Source: Lunularia cruciata
Taxonomy: Eukaryota; Streptophyta; Marchantiopsida; Lunulariales; Lunulariaceae
Assembly (NCBI GenBank): GCA_948567375.1
Contig: OX419755.1
Coordinates: 24,123,001-24,187,000, forward strand
DNA: 64,000 nucleotides
Reading direction: 5' to 3'
The notes below the pieces were generated by a model. The model did not search any database. It worked only from the letters and a program-made list of their open reading frames with translations, and was not told the origin of the DNA. A program made the translations under genes and the position numbers. Below, one piece after another: positions 12,573 to 23,514 of the stretch (positions within the stretch are counted from its first letter, which is position 1; each line of letters begins with the position of its first letter).

Positions 12573-14806
12573 CGTACTTTTCCTTTCTCTCTTTGGGCAC
12601 ACACAAGGTGCCTAGCTATGGAGACTACAGATCAAAGGCTATAGGTAAACCCATAACTATTTGTCTAAACACATGCATTACCTAACCGTCAAAACCCTCT
12701 TCTCTTGTAACTAGTATTTTTGCTATTGGGAAGGGTAGTGACGGGCAACCTAACCTATCATCAAAACACGCACTCCTGGTCTGCTGGTCATCACCTCCAA
12801 CATTACCAAAGAGAAATACATAGCACTCTAGAAGAAAATAACCTAAGCACAACGCCCGCACACTAATCCAAACCCACTAGGCGTACAAACAGGCATACCA
12901 TACAAGCACAAAGAGGATCCAATCACAAGAATATGGCAACAACTCTCTATGCTTTTTGTTGGAAAAAAGCTTTTAGAGCCTTCTTTCTCTATCATCAAGC
13001 TCCTTTTAACCTGTACTCCAAGCCTCCTTCAATCTGAACTTCATATCTCAACAATTTTCTACTCCAAGTGGAGAATTCCTATTTATTCTTGATGGGGAAA
13101 AATCTACTCAGCTCATATAACCATAAAAAAAAAATTTTACCTTGGATTCAATATTTCTAGAATTCAATGGAAAGCCTGTGAGATAAGCTTTCCAATGACA
13201 TAAAATAGGCCTCAACCAGATCACTACAGCTCCCTTGACAAGCTCTCAAAATTGGCCAGATACTTCACAACTTTCACCCTAATTTTGAAATCCCTATTTT
13301 AGGGTTTTGCCACTAGTTCTTGCCAACTTTCCCTTGATTTCTAAATCAGATGTACATTTGATCCTCAAAAAACACTTTAGAAATCTGAACTCTCAATCAT
13401 AGTCACACAAGTGAGAGAATTGACATTCAATATGATTGAAGAAAGAAATGCTCCTCCAAGCTTACGATAGTCTTTTCAATAAAACTTGTTGCATCAGATC
13501 TCACTCTCTATGCATATAGAGCCAACTAAATTTTCCATAGTAGTTTTTTGTGCTCTTTTTTAACACTCTGAAAATTTTGATGGCCTAATCCAACCCCAAT
13601 CCTTAGATATGGATCAATTCTTGAGTTGGGCTAACTTGTGAGCTATGCAGACCCAAGTATATTGATCCAAGACCCTGAATTCTCTATTTGAAGAATTTAC
13701 ATTAAACCTTCACACAAAGGTGCAAAATCTAACCAAAAACAAGATTAGAAATTTTCATAAGGTATCTTTAACCACAACTTGGGGAGTGACAAAAACTCCA
13801 AACTTGATCATTAACTCTTCTCCAACACCTTACATCCCAAAAGCTTCAACTTCAATCAATTAGATCTGATTTGAGATTGATCCAAAACTAAAATTTCTTG
13901 TGCTCAGTACTATAAGAACTTTATCTACTCTCCAATCCCACTAACAAATAGTGAAAAATTTATCAAGATGCTCTCTCAATTGCCTACTTTGTGCTCCAGG
14001 GTATGAATTCTACCCCTCTTGATTCAATTGGTGATATTCTTGCCAAAATCAGCTCAAATCATATGATTTCTGTCTTCTAATTGTAGCCTGTTAGCACCTC
14101 TCTCCAAAAATTGTCTTCACTACCCAAATGGCCTCCTTGAACTCCTTCAATGGTCAAAAAACTCCAAACTCCTCTCTTGGGACCCAATCTCTTGCACATT
14201 TGTCCTTTAGTCTTTTTACTTTTTGACAAATGGACCCCACAACTCCACTTGATGTAAGTTTATGAGTGTAAATTCAGGCATTCAACAACTATAGAAGCAC
14301 ATATATTGTCAAGTCCTAGACATTTTCATAAGTAAGCACCGGAAGGACGATAGAATCCGAGTTTCCCATCACCAACTCCACGAATACCGCCCCGAAACGT
14401 GCCACCAACCAGTCCCATAAGCCATCACAGTGCAAAATCTGAAGCCAGATGAGAAAAGGATTTGGGAGTGGCAGATCAGCAGCATGGGACTTCTCATGCT
14501 CAAACACTTCTTATGGTGTTCTACCACTCGTGCATTGCTACCACTCTCACTCCCGACGTCCTCCTCTTCCATGAGACTCCTCGACTTAAACACCCCTTTG
14601 TCTCTCCACTTGCCCTCATCTATATTCATCAGAGCTCTAAAACATGATAAGATTGTAACCCACATGGCCAATCACATACATGTACATAGATTGCTCACAT
14701 GGCAACAGCTCATCTGTCAGATCTAGCATACAACCTACCCCACTAATGTGGAGATAAACTATGATAAGTCACTTTTTTACGGGCTATGCAAACCACAACA
14801 TGACAA
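12573..14806. mobile_element. ~2.2-kb insertion splitting the copia RNase H
   Basis: The copia frame reads TKAEYI before and a CSAAKEVRWL segment after this block, so it was inserted. Flanks carry a possible imperfect duplication (TTGTCGTA left, ATGTAGTA right), compatible with a 5-bp or 9-bp target site. Terminal inverted repeats are not evident. 13000-14280 is AT-rich and holds no gene I can support. The only recognisable coding piece is a minus-strand gag-like fragment at 14290-14510. Confidence 0.6.
14290..14510 (-). pseudogene. Fragment related to the N-terminal gag of the family-3 Ty3 element
   Basis: On the minus strand, FGAVFVELVMGNSDSIV and, after a TAG stop, DLTIYVLL parallel FGAEFMDRVMNSPNPV and DLTIYILL in the gag start of the element at 58016-58237. 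The match is short but ordered. Confidence 0.45.
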
Positions 14807-15139
14807 TGTAGTAACATGTTCAGCTGCCAAAGAAGTAAGATGGCTCTATAGGTCAATCAAGGAGCTACAATTTGGACAAGATGGTCGAATTCCAATGTAC
14901 AATGACAATCAAAGTGTTGTCAAGTTGGTATATAACCCAAAGTTCCACAAGAGAACAAAGCATATAGATATCATGTATCACTATGTGAGAGAGCAACAAG
15001 GGAAATAGGAAATCTGTTTCTACTACATCAATACCAACAATCAGATTGTAGATATATTCCCAAAAGCTTTACCAAGAGATAAGTTTCATAAATTTAGAAA
15101 TTTGATTGCGAGTACTACCATTTCTTCAATGAGTGGGGG
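14807..15139 (+). pseudogene. Copia RNase H, 3' half
   Basis: It resumes the copia RNase H: CSAAKEVRWLYRSIKELQ, the Asp in MYNDNQSVVKL (about 14897-14930), the KHIDIMYHYVREQ motif (14962-15000), and the usual final segment on sequestration of mutated replicas, IVDIFPKALPRDKFHKFR (15040-15100). The frame ends near SSMSGGV, followed by a purine-rich tract (GAGTGGGGG, 15131-15139) and the LTR. Confidence 0.88.
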
Positions 15140-15541
15140 TGTTGAAAGTACATTTTAGATGGTAGACATGTGGTATTGATAGAGCATGTACCTATACTAT
15201 AGGTGTTAGGGTTTGTACATAGCATCTAGCACCCCGTGGTAGCACTAGAGTAAGAGTATTTAGGTCTTACCTTTGAGAGAGCAAGTAGTTCATTCCATCG
15301 ATGCATGCAGCATAGTCAAGAAGCTTGGGCAGTAGGACACTTGTTTACAAATATGGAGAAGCAAGACCAAGCAAGACAACCAAGTTTTTCATTACCTTTG
15401 AACTTGCATACTAGCCTACTTCATGCAACTAGATTTGCAATAAGAGAAAATAAGCAGAAGTGCTTTGTATACCATTTAGTGCTCTTTGTATACTATAAAT
15501 GCTATGCAGATTTTCATCAATATTTAAGGCAATTCTCAACA
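15140..15541 (+). mobile_element. 3' LTR of the copia element
   Basis: It starts TGTTGA directly after the polypurine tract and ends TCAACA, a perfect 6-bp terminal inverted repeat, over 402 bp. A TATAAAT box at about 15494-15500 is a plausible promoter. Low-copy sequence follows. Confidence 0.82.
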
Positions 15542-16100
15542 TAAACACTAGGCTCAAGAGAAAACTGTCCACTAGAACAAAGTTAACATCAATTACGGGC
15601 AATAGCCGTGGTTCAAAGAACTGGACAAATACCATGTTTTCTATAAAGTCATAAAAAGCACCCTCCAAGTAGAGGAAAGTCGCCCAAAAACAGTGTCTTC
15701 TCCATGCAACGTATTTTACTTTTCTCGATCTCCAGATTTACGACCTACATATGCTAGAAAGAGGAATACATGTCTCTCTAGCAGTTTTCACCCTTAAGGA
15801 GAAGGCCAATGTCTCTAATTTGACACGATGAATCGCCATGATTATCTAAACTGTTCCTGTTGTTCTTCTCTCCATCAGGATCTAACATCGATAAAAAGAA
15901 ATTGATCAAGATACTACACCTCCACAGTACGATGATTTGGAAACAATATTGATCTAGCTAGAAAGCTCTATAATCCCGCAACGTCCTTGCATGATAAATG
16001 TCGTTGCGATCCGATTTGGAATCAGATGTGACTCCCCTTTCGAACAAGATACTCTAGGAGGATACAGAAGAGATAACGTCAGAGGGTAGCAAGAACAACA
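15542..16100 (+). repeat. Duplicated low-copy segment, copy 1 (partner 23515-24425)
   Basis: It aligns almost throughout with 23515-24000 plus 24373-24425: shared strings include CGACCTACATATGCTAGAAA, TGTCTCTAATTTGACACGA and GTCAGAGGGTAGCAA. The partner lies 5' of the ARM gene, so the gene neighbourhood was duplicated. This copy lacks the 373-bp insertion present in the other and so preserves the empty site. No coding potential seen. Confidence 0.82.
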
Positions 16101-16624
16101 CAGTTTTCCTCCGTCCAGATTGAATTATAAATAAAATGCTTGTAAAGCTGATGTACGGTAGTTCGCGAATCCATTCTCGGCATCAGCAGGTGATGAAAGC
16201 TTCGTACGAAGTCCGGTGCGTGGCACCCTGGTTGGAAGCCTCACCCTCACTGAGCATGGATTGGTCTAGATTTATCTTAGAAGCACGAGAGGGACTTTGG
16301 AATACTTCATGGCTATCACAACAGCTCGTCTCTTGGTAGGGACTACGAAATGTTGACAGAATCTCACCTTCCAGATTGAGTAGACCAATACTATCTATGT
16401 CAGCATTGCACAGGACAAGTTTACCTCTTCCAGACGATTTGGTCAACCAATTACCCCAAGCTTGTAGTTTGGCGATGAGAATAATCTCCTGGAGTGTATT
16501 ACGTTTACAACCCGGAAAGACGTGCCCTTTTTTAACTGCTATTTCGAGCATCAGCACATGTAAATTACACTAGACCTCGTTGAAGGTCCTGATTGTCCTG
16601 AATGGATTCCCCTTTCGCACAACT
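16101..16624. other. Low-copy spacer without recognisable gene
   Basis: A minus-strand open stretch (16183-16557) shows no family motif and has no good splice context. I see nothing else in this segment. Confidence 0.4.
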
Positions 16625-16685
16625 TCGATCAGATCAAAAGCGGTTAATTCTCACCGGATTTGAGTTTACCCTCATTCACCCCAGC
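16625..16685 (+). repeat. Short dispersed repeat shared with 29683-29735
   Basis: GGTTAATTCTCAC and ATTTGAGTTTACCC, with the preceding GATCAGATCAAAA, recur at 29683-29735 with few changes. Origin unknown. Confidence 0.55.
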
Positions 16686-16689
16686 TTTC

Positions 16690-16960
16690 TTTCCTAACTT
16701 CGCATTCGCTAGTATCAGACAGTGTTCAAGATGAACGTACAGTTATGGACAGCGCTTCATGAGGCCTGTATCTTTTAAGAGTTGGCAGAGCTCCTTTAGC
16801 CTACTTCAATCTGCCTTGGTTGATTCTATACTTTCGCCGATGCACTCTTTATATCTCTCCTCAACTTACATCAACAGCAGGATCTGTCGATTGTTGCCTT
16901 CAGCTAAACTTTCGCCTTGGTAGACAGCAGTGCATATCAGTTCTGTTTAGACTTCTTTCT
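16690..16960 (-). pseudogene. Truncated copy of the 3' end of the ARM gene
   Basis: It aligns with about 19110-19420, the last exon and 3' flank of the ARM gene. Shared anchors are CTAACTTCGCATTCGCTA, the CAGCAGGATCTG stretch, and the CCTTCAGCT segment in the same order. The frame is broken and only a C-terminal part remains, so it is a decayed tandem paralogue. Together with the duplicated segment just upstream it shows the locus was once at least two gene units. Confidence 0.7.
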
Positions 16961-17931
16961 TGGGCACATGATAAACTATCTGCCCGACAACGTCAGTAGC
17001 TCTGTCACTCTTAGTCTGGAGAAGAGTCAAGAGTCATACGCGTCGCACGATACAGAAAATGTAGAGTGCTACGTGTATGACTCTTGACACTTTTTCATAT
17101 CTTCGATCTCAAGAGGAAGATATGGCTACTGATGTGAGCGAGATGGTAATATCAACTAGGTAAAGTTAACACAGCATGAAACAGTAGGCAGATCGTTCAC
17201 AGTTTCTGAGATAATTAATAGTTCGATGCTGTTAACACAAGCTGCCCAAGACAAGAAATACGTGAAAAACTTCGGGGATGGCTCATGGTTCATGATCAGT
17301 GGAGTTAGTGTCTCTACTTGCACTTTGATTTCCTCAATCGTTGAAAAGGCAATCCACTCCCCGGTCCCACACATAAACGGAAACCAAGCTTTCAAGACAA
17401 AACTGCTCTCTAGCACTCCAGTGCATAGTGACAGTGCTTACTGCTGTCGAGATGCGTGGTTGAATGGTAGAGAGAGGGGTCTTCACAGACGGATGCACAC
17501 ATGTCGTGAGGTCTAACGCATGATTGTAGTATAAACATGTATAAGGTAGATGCGGACCTAAAATCAGGCAATGTTTCCCCGAGGAAATCGTAAAGCGTAA
17601 GACATACAGACATGAACAAATAAATAGTGAACATTTATGTTTTGTACATGGGATGAAAATCGTTCCCTAGCAGAGAGACGACAAACAGGAGGCTCGTACA
17701 TAGGAACAAATACGTTCAAATTCCCGTATGCTGATGGCACATTGCTTTGTTGCTTGTCAGACCCCTTCCAGGTAACTCACAAAATGTTGACAATTTCAGG
17801 AAATTTGCTAGTGAAACAAAGGATTAATCTAAATTTGTGACAAACCAACCGCTCGTTCGTACTTTCGCATGAGGATGCGGCGCTATTTTCGAATACGTAA
17901 CTATTTCACATGCTGATAAATGAGTAACGGA
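16961..17931. other. Low-copy intergenic DNA, no gene supported
   Basis: Short open stretches on both strands lack family motifs. GC and CpG are higher than in the retroelement blocks. A 23-bp inverted pair (AAGAGTCATACGCG at 17029 and GTATGACTCTTGAC at 17079) forms a possible hairpin. Confidence 0.35.
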
Positions 17932-18050
17932 AGCAGAAGAGAAGAAGGTGACCACATGTGAAAACTAGAAGGATGGGAAGACCCCCATCAAGCCGTATAT
18001 GGAGAAGACAAAGGGGTAAAATGGGGCTAAGCCCTAATAGTATCGAATAG
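17932..18050 (+). repeat. Unknown ~100-bp dispersed repeat, copy 1
   Basis: It contains AAGGATGGGAAGACCCCC, ATCAAGCCGTATATGGAG and GGGGTAAAATGGGGCTAAGC. Four more copies in the window share the same order of blocks (31263, 35955, 36076, 39147). Confidence 0.65.
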
Positions 18051-19245
18051 CAGAAGCACTATGCAGAACGGCGGATCCACTACACCTACTTACAAGCACG
18101 TGGGATACGTCCGTCCATTCGCACAAGACAGAGAAAACTAACCTACACAACTGATGCATTTGGTCGACATTGACTGTTATACTGCGAAGTCATCATTACT
18201 GACTGCCACCACTAGCAGACGACTTGCAGAAGTCTCATCGGTATCGACTGTCAACATGAGTAGCTGAGAATACGGGCTGCACAGTCAGGACTCCAAGCTG
18301 TGATGCACGGGGACTTTAGCCATCGGCTGCGATTTTATGCATAACTTCGCTTGAAGGCTGCTTTAATCTGCCCGAATCTGCAATGTAAATTTTCTGCACA
18401 AGGACTTACCACCGGAGGATATAGGTAACCAAGTTACTTGTATTGTTCCCTTCTTTATTTCTACCTGGTTTGATTTTCAAGTGCTTCTCCCTTTTACCTC
18501 TGAGGATTTAATACATGGAGCGTATCAATATGGAACCCGTTTGTTAGAAAACGGTTCAATACGAACTTAAACCTGACTCAGACTTCACCAGGTATAAGCA
18601 GTAAATCTCTCCTAACCATCATTCACACCTTGTGGTGAGAAATGCATATGTAAAGGCCTATTGTCTCCTTTGGCTTCCTGAATGCTTCAAACTTAGTTAA
18701 CACTCCGTTAGAGAGTGGTTTACACATAATAGGCGTGAAAAAGTAATGGAAGTGCCCACTTCTTTTCCCTACTTTTTCGTCTGAAATATCAGTCAGGTTT
18801 GTGAGAGTACTCAACCCGGTTGTGTAATATCAGGAGATATGTCTCATAAGGAACTGTCCTAGATCCACAGGTCAAAATCAAGATGCGCAAATATTTTGGA
18901 GCTCCTTTTCATATCAAATCAGTGGGACAGGTAAATTACATTAACCATACATAAAATGTGTCGCAAGTTGCTCAAATGCCAGAAGTTAAGAGACAAGTAA
19001 TCCAAACTCTGGAACCTTCTCAATTACTCCAGCGTGAAGATTCAGTTTGCTGATTTTCTCCACAATATCCTAGGTATGCCACCTGCTTTACAAAATTCGA
19101 CTGTCCGTGGGACCAACTTCCTATCACTAACTTCGCATTCGCTACTGTCATACAGATTGTTCCTACATGTAGGCTACAACTTACGCGCTTCCCTTTCCTT
19201 CAAGTTGGATGAGCGAACAAATGTCTCCTCAGCTGCCTCTGTTGC
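18051..19245. other. 3' flank of the ARM gene, no separate gene supported
   Basis: The segment next to the stop codon (about 18900-19245) is probably the 3' UTR and downstream region of the minus-strand ARM gene. The plus-strand open stretch 19034-19549 is antisense to its last exon and is not a gene. Confidence 0.4.
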
Positions 19246-22162
19246 TCATGAAGGTTGTTCCTTGGTAAGCATTGACAACGCTCTCTTAACTGCCTGCAAG
19301 CGTTTCGGCATACCTTCGTTGGATTCTGTTCTTTTGGCAATGAACTCTTCCAATCTCTCCTTGGCTTCAAGCCTCAGCAGGATCTGCCGGTTGTACTCAT
19401 TTCCTTCAGCTGCACTTTGTATCGCTATAGCTCCCTTCTCCCAAACCACTTCACTCATTGATGAATCCTTCTCGCTCCTGGCCAGAACTTCCAACAACCT
19501 TGAGAAAAACTTGCCACTACTGTCCTCGCTTCCACCAATTAAGTCCTGAGCCTCACTACATTTCCAGGTGAGAGCAGATATGGCACTAATGGCCTGCACA
19601 AGCACCTTTAGATCTGTACTGACACGGAGCATTTCTAACAGGAGAGGAAGAGCCCCTTCAATGATCATTTTCTTCTGATGCTCGGGTTGGTTCAAAGCTA
19701 AAATTCTTAGTGCCCTGGCCGCATCACTTCGCACTTCCTCCTTCTTTTTCTCCTGCATCTGACATCATTGAAGAACCCAAAGTTGAATAACGAAATTCAA
19801 AATCCGTTATTAGAACAGGGTTCCGTACGCACGACTGAATGCATAACCGTACATAAGCCCAAGATTTTACAAGGCGCCTAGTGTTGATTGTTAACTGATT
19901 GGGGTTCTTAGTTCCTGAGGTATACTACTTGTTCCAAATCTGGAATATACTGGGAAAAGCTTCTTTAGTGAAGTCTGCAAACGGTACAAGAGAGGAGAGA
20001 GAGACAACATACCGTTAAAGCGAGTTCCTTGCTCCCAAGACTGAGGGAAGTATTCCTCTGAATAGAGCCGTCGTCGCTTTCCAAATATGATATGTCCGAT
20101 GTTCCGAGTCTCTAAACGGAAAATGGCAGATAATTGTGTGGGCTACACCGGAATATATTACAAATAATGATGAGGTAACTAACGTATGCACTGAGGGACT
20201 GATCTCTACTGAAAGATGAACGAAAGAACCACACGGTGCAGCCATTGCTCAACGAAGTACTTCCATGTTGAGCTGCAAAAAGCATCCAGGAAACGGGAGC
20301 TAATCTTCCAAACAGTACAAGTAAAGAAATAGGAGGACCTACTATTGTGTTACCTCAAGTTGCGATGACCTGGCATAGTTACTGGTGCTGAAGGAAGCAA
20401 AACTTTCACGCGAGGTAATGTCCTTCTCACGGAGTAAATCCACTAGGGCTTCGATGCCTCCGTGCTTGACAATCCTCTGCTTAGTAGCTTGATGCTTGTA
20501 AGCAATACTGCACAAAGCTCTGGCTGAAGCAAATGCAATGGGGATCTGACGTCTCAGCCCGCCAACTAGGGCTCCAATGAATTCCTCGCTGTAAGATTCA
20601 CTCAGCGGAGAATGAAAGTCTTTCCCCCAATAACCCAATTCCGCAAGAACCCCTGCTGCACCTGCTTGAATCTTAGCTGAAAGCCCATGGTTGAGCAGAG
20701 CAGTGCACAATTGGAGGACGTTAACTTTCCCTTCCCTAACTGCCATTGTAACTTTTGCAGCTTGTTTATTTCCTCCAACTAAGCAACTCAGCAGGCCCAC
20801 AGCTAATTCCTGGCAACGAGTAGTAGGACTCTTATGGGCATGGTCAATTATGGTGTAGAGAAAATTGTGCCCGGACTCATCCTCACCAATCACCATACCG
20901 TCACTATTTAGAAGTTTGGAGATAACCTTTTTGCTGGCGTCGTCGTTCGATAGGGCACAATTCAGTAAAGCTCCATAAGCAACCTCCACATACTCTACAT
21001 TTGAAGACCTGGCAAGTCTTTTCAGCGGAACCACAGCAGGATCGAGGTCCACGTTTGCTTTCCTCAATGCTTCATGTTGTGTAGCCAGTTCAGCAATGGC
21101 TGCAGCAGCCAGACCTCTGCAAGTCTCACGCTTTCCTTCTCGCACAACTTGAACAAGAAGAAGAAAGCCTCTGTCACGGACAATCTCTTCAGACACTTTT
21201 TCGCTTCTTTGCTTTGCCAGGCTCATCAAGGCTCTCAAGGCCATCTCCTGAACCACCGATAAGGGCGCTGAGGAGTCCAGATGGACACGATCCCCGTGCT
21301 CACAATTCGCAACATCGTCCTTGAGCTGGGACACAGTTTCAAACCAATGCCCAGGCAACCCACAATTACCAGGCTGAGCACTGGCCACCACTGCAGATAG
21401 ATGGCGGTGTCTTGCCATGTGCACCCACCACGTCAGACACAGCAAACGATGGGAAGGATTTCTTTTCCTTCTGAATCTTTGAATAGTATTACGCAAGTAC
21501 TGCTTGTTCTGTTTTCGACCATACGTCTCTCCCTGAGCTAGGGCAGTTATACCAATTCCCATTGCCCATTTGAAGGCGACAACTACTCCTAAACTTGATA
21601 TCCAATGGAGAACAACAATAATCATTGATACAATGAGCATTTCAATCAGACGGGTGGTACCATCGGGACACTCACTGTTTACATCATAGCAACTCTCGCT
21701 GACGTGCCAAAACTTGATGACAGCGAAAATGTAAGGCACATAAAGCGACACTTCCAGCAAAGTCGCTGCTAAGACAAACAGACCAAAAAACGCAAGGGAA
21801 TTGTGAGCTGCATCTTGATGGATAGGCACGTAATTACAAGGGACATCTCTGAAGTAGTGATTATGTGCCCAGCTTCGCCCATACTTGAGCACGGCCTCCA
21901 GGGTGAAGATCCCCCAGCTTAGTAAACAAACTCCCTGTGACATAACTTGTCCAAATGATCCCAGGAGCACTCCAATCTGCGTCAAAAGCAGCCATCCCAT
22001 GCTCTGCTGAAACAACTCGCACCATACCAATCTCTCCGCCGCTTTCTTTATCGCAGTCGATGGCTCGTGCTCGTCCTGAGCATCCACCCAGGCTGCTCTC
22101 CAGCCAGCGGGTTTAACGTGCCGAGACTCTTCTCCTCCCTCATCGTCGTTATTGTTGGTCAT
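19246..22162 (-). CDS. Membrane-anchored armadillo-repeat protein (three exons)
   Basis: Exons: 22162-20354, 20111-20013 and 19758-19246; joined in frame they give 806 residues. Donors are GTAACA and GTATGT, acceptors TTTAG and GTCAG, all phase 0. The first ATG in frame is at 22162 (MTNNNDDEGG). Residues about 55-95, 122-150 and 173-208 are hydrophobic, so three or more membrane segments precede a basic stretch (RFRRKRNP). From about residue 285 to the end, Leu/Ala-rich helical repeats fit armadillo repeats, e.g. EMALRALMSLA, GLAAAAIAELA, KIQAGAAGVLAELGYWG, IEALVDLLREKD and AARALRILALNQPEHQ. Plants have families of ARM proteins with N-terminal membrane segments and no assigned reaction; a scaffold role at a membrane is an inference. 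It is the only clearly intact host gene here. Confidence 0.9.
19759..20012 (-). other. Intron 2 of the ARM gene
   Basis: GTATGT donor and TGATGTCAG acceptor. Both flanking exons are phase 0. Confidence 0.8.
20112..20353 (-). other. Intron 1 of the ARM gene
   Basis: GTAACA donor after the codon for E and a TTCCGTTTAG acceptor. No insertion seen inside. Confidence 0.8.
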
Positions 22163-22444
22163 CCACACTGTCTCCTGATTCTCCTCCTGCCCTCCTATTC
22201 AGCTCAGCGTCAAACTTAGCTTCACTGACTTATCAAATGTCCATGCTGATGCAAGGAAATGCGAATCCAGCAGGTTCAAACATTCATCCAGTTGCACTGC
22301 TTCTGACTTTATTCAACTCCCCAGCGGCGACATAACTGGTAAATTCGGCTCGCATCTGTTCCGCGAAGAACAATCGACCGCTCCGAATTCGAGGGGAACT
22401 TCTCATCCATCAGAAGTAAAGGGCTCAAAATCTGCGTTTATCAG

Positions 22445-22989
22445 TCAGGGAACACCTCGCTGTGCGTAATCCACCTCTGCGCTGCGCATCTTCTGAGAGG
22501 GAAGGACCAGAGAGGCAACACTTTCATTCACTTCGCAGAAGCGGTCGATCTCATCAGACCGCCCAGGCAGACTTTCCAGTGACAGGTGGTGGTGGTGGTG
22601 ATGATCTTGGGCGAACAAAAGTATCAGAAGCCCAATTAGCGCTACTGAATGAGGGGAACCACTGGCAAGAAGGACGACATCCGGTAGTCCCACCGGAATA
22701 TTGTCGCGGACCCAACAACCATAACACACTAGTGCCGAGAAGAGATGACCACCGAAGTCCAGCATTTCACTAAATGCCACGGCCACCACTTTCATTGATG
22801 ACGAGGAGGAGGCAGCAGCAGCATATACAAATCTATCAGGGCTGCCACTTCCAGATACGCACACATTCGTCCCATTGTCCTGGTCAAATCGCCAATATCT
22901 TTGAGCTCTGACCTACACTGAAACCACCGGAGCATAGCCGTCATCAATTTAAGGACAACTTCGACGCCCTCTCGCGCTAATGTGGCCAA
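22445..22989 (-). CDS. Uncertain upstream coding region with hydrophobic segments
   Basis: Two overlapping frames lie 5' of the ARM gene on the same strand. The first (22989-22792) begins MATLAREGVEVVLKLMTAML. The second (22864-22445) carries a hydrophobic run around LDFGGHLFSALVCYGCW, another around VALIGLLILLFAQ, and a six-His tract. They would read as one protein only after a single frame change near 22800-22860, so this may be a decayed exon, a spliced 5' exon of the ARM gene, or chance. I recognise no family. Confidence 0.3.
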
Positions 22990-23514
22990 GAAAAGCTAGG
23001 CTCGAGTCCCCAGAAAATCGACTTTGGGCCAATTTTGTGGGCCCTTTGTACATCTGACTCGAGCACAAGGCAGTGGACTTTTTAGACTTGACCGAAATTC
23101 GCCATTGCCTTCGCTCTGCCACTTCCGCTTCAGCTTCACAGTTTTCATCGACTCACACGGTTGGTAACCAGATGTCAATCTCGTTAGATCATTGCGAAAC
23201 GAAGGAGTCAATTTCATAACCTCAAACTTAGTTCATTGGGGAGTGATGTGGGTTTTCAACTACTACATCCGTCTCCTTTTATCTGTCTGGAGTACCGCAT
23301 TTTCTTGTAAACCAAACACTTTCATTTTCTCGTAAACAATTGATCTAACAGTTTACTTTTGATAGTAAACCAACGAAAACCCAAGTGGTATAACTCATCA
23401 AGACTTGGTGAAGTAAGAAATAACAGTTTCATTTCTAAGAAACGGAAACTTAACAAAGGACGGAGGTGGGTTGTGATGGGGATTCCCTAGCATGGCTTAG
23501 ATAAATGCTAGGAT
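22990..23514. other. Upstream spacer, possible promoter region
   Basis: There is no gene I can support. It lies between the upstream ORFs and the duplicated segment and probably includes regulatory DNA of the ARM locus. No clear TATA box chosen. Confidence 0.3.

Noticed and set aside
18051-18200. tRNA-like or 5S-like reading of the ~100-bp dispersed repeat
   Set aside because: I could not find paired stems, A/B boxes or a convincing 5S match by eye.
19034-19549. 171-residue plus-strand ORF
   Set aside because: It is antisense to the last exon of the ARM gene and shows no family motif.
22462-22773. Plus-strand ORF opposite the upstream hydrophobic ORFs
   Set aside because: Shadow frame, low-complexity in part, no motif.
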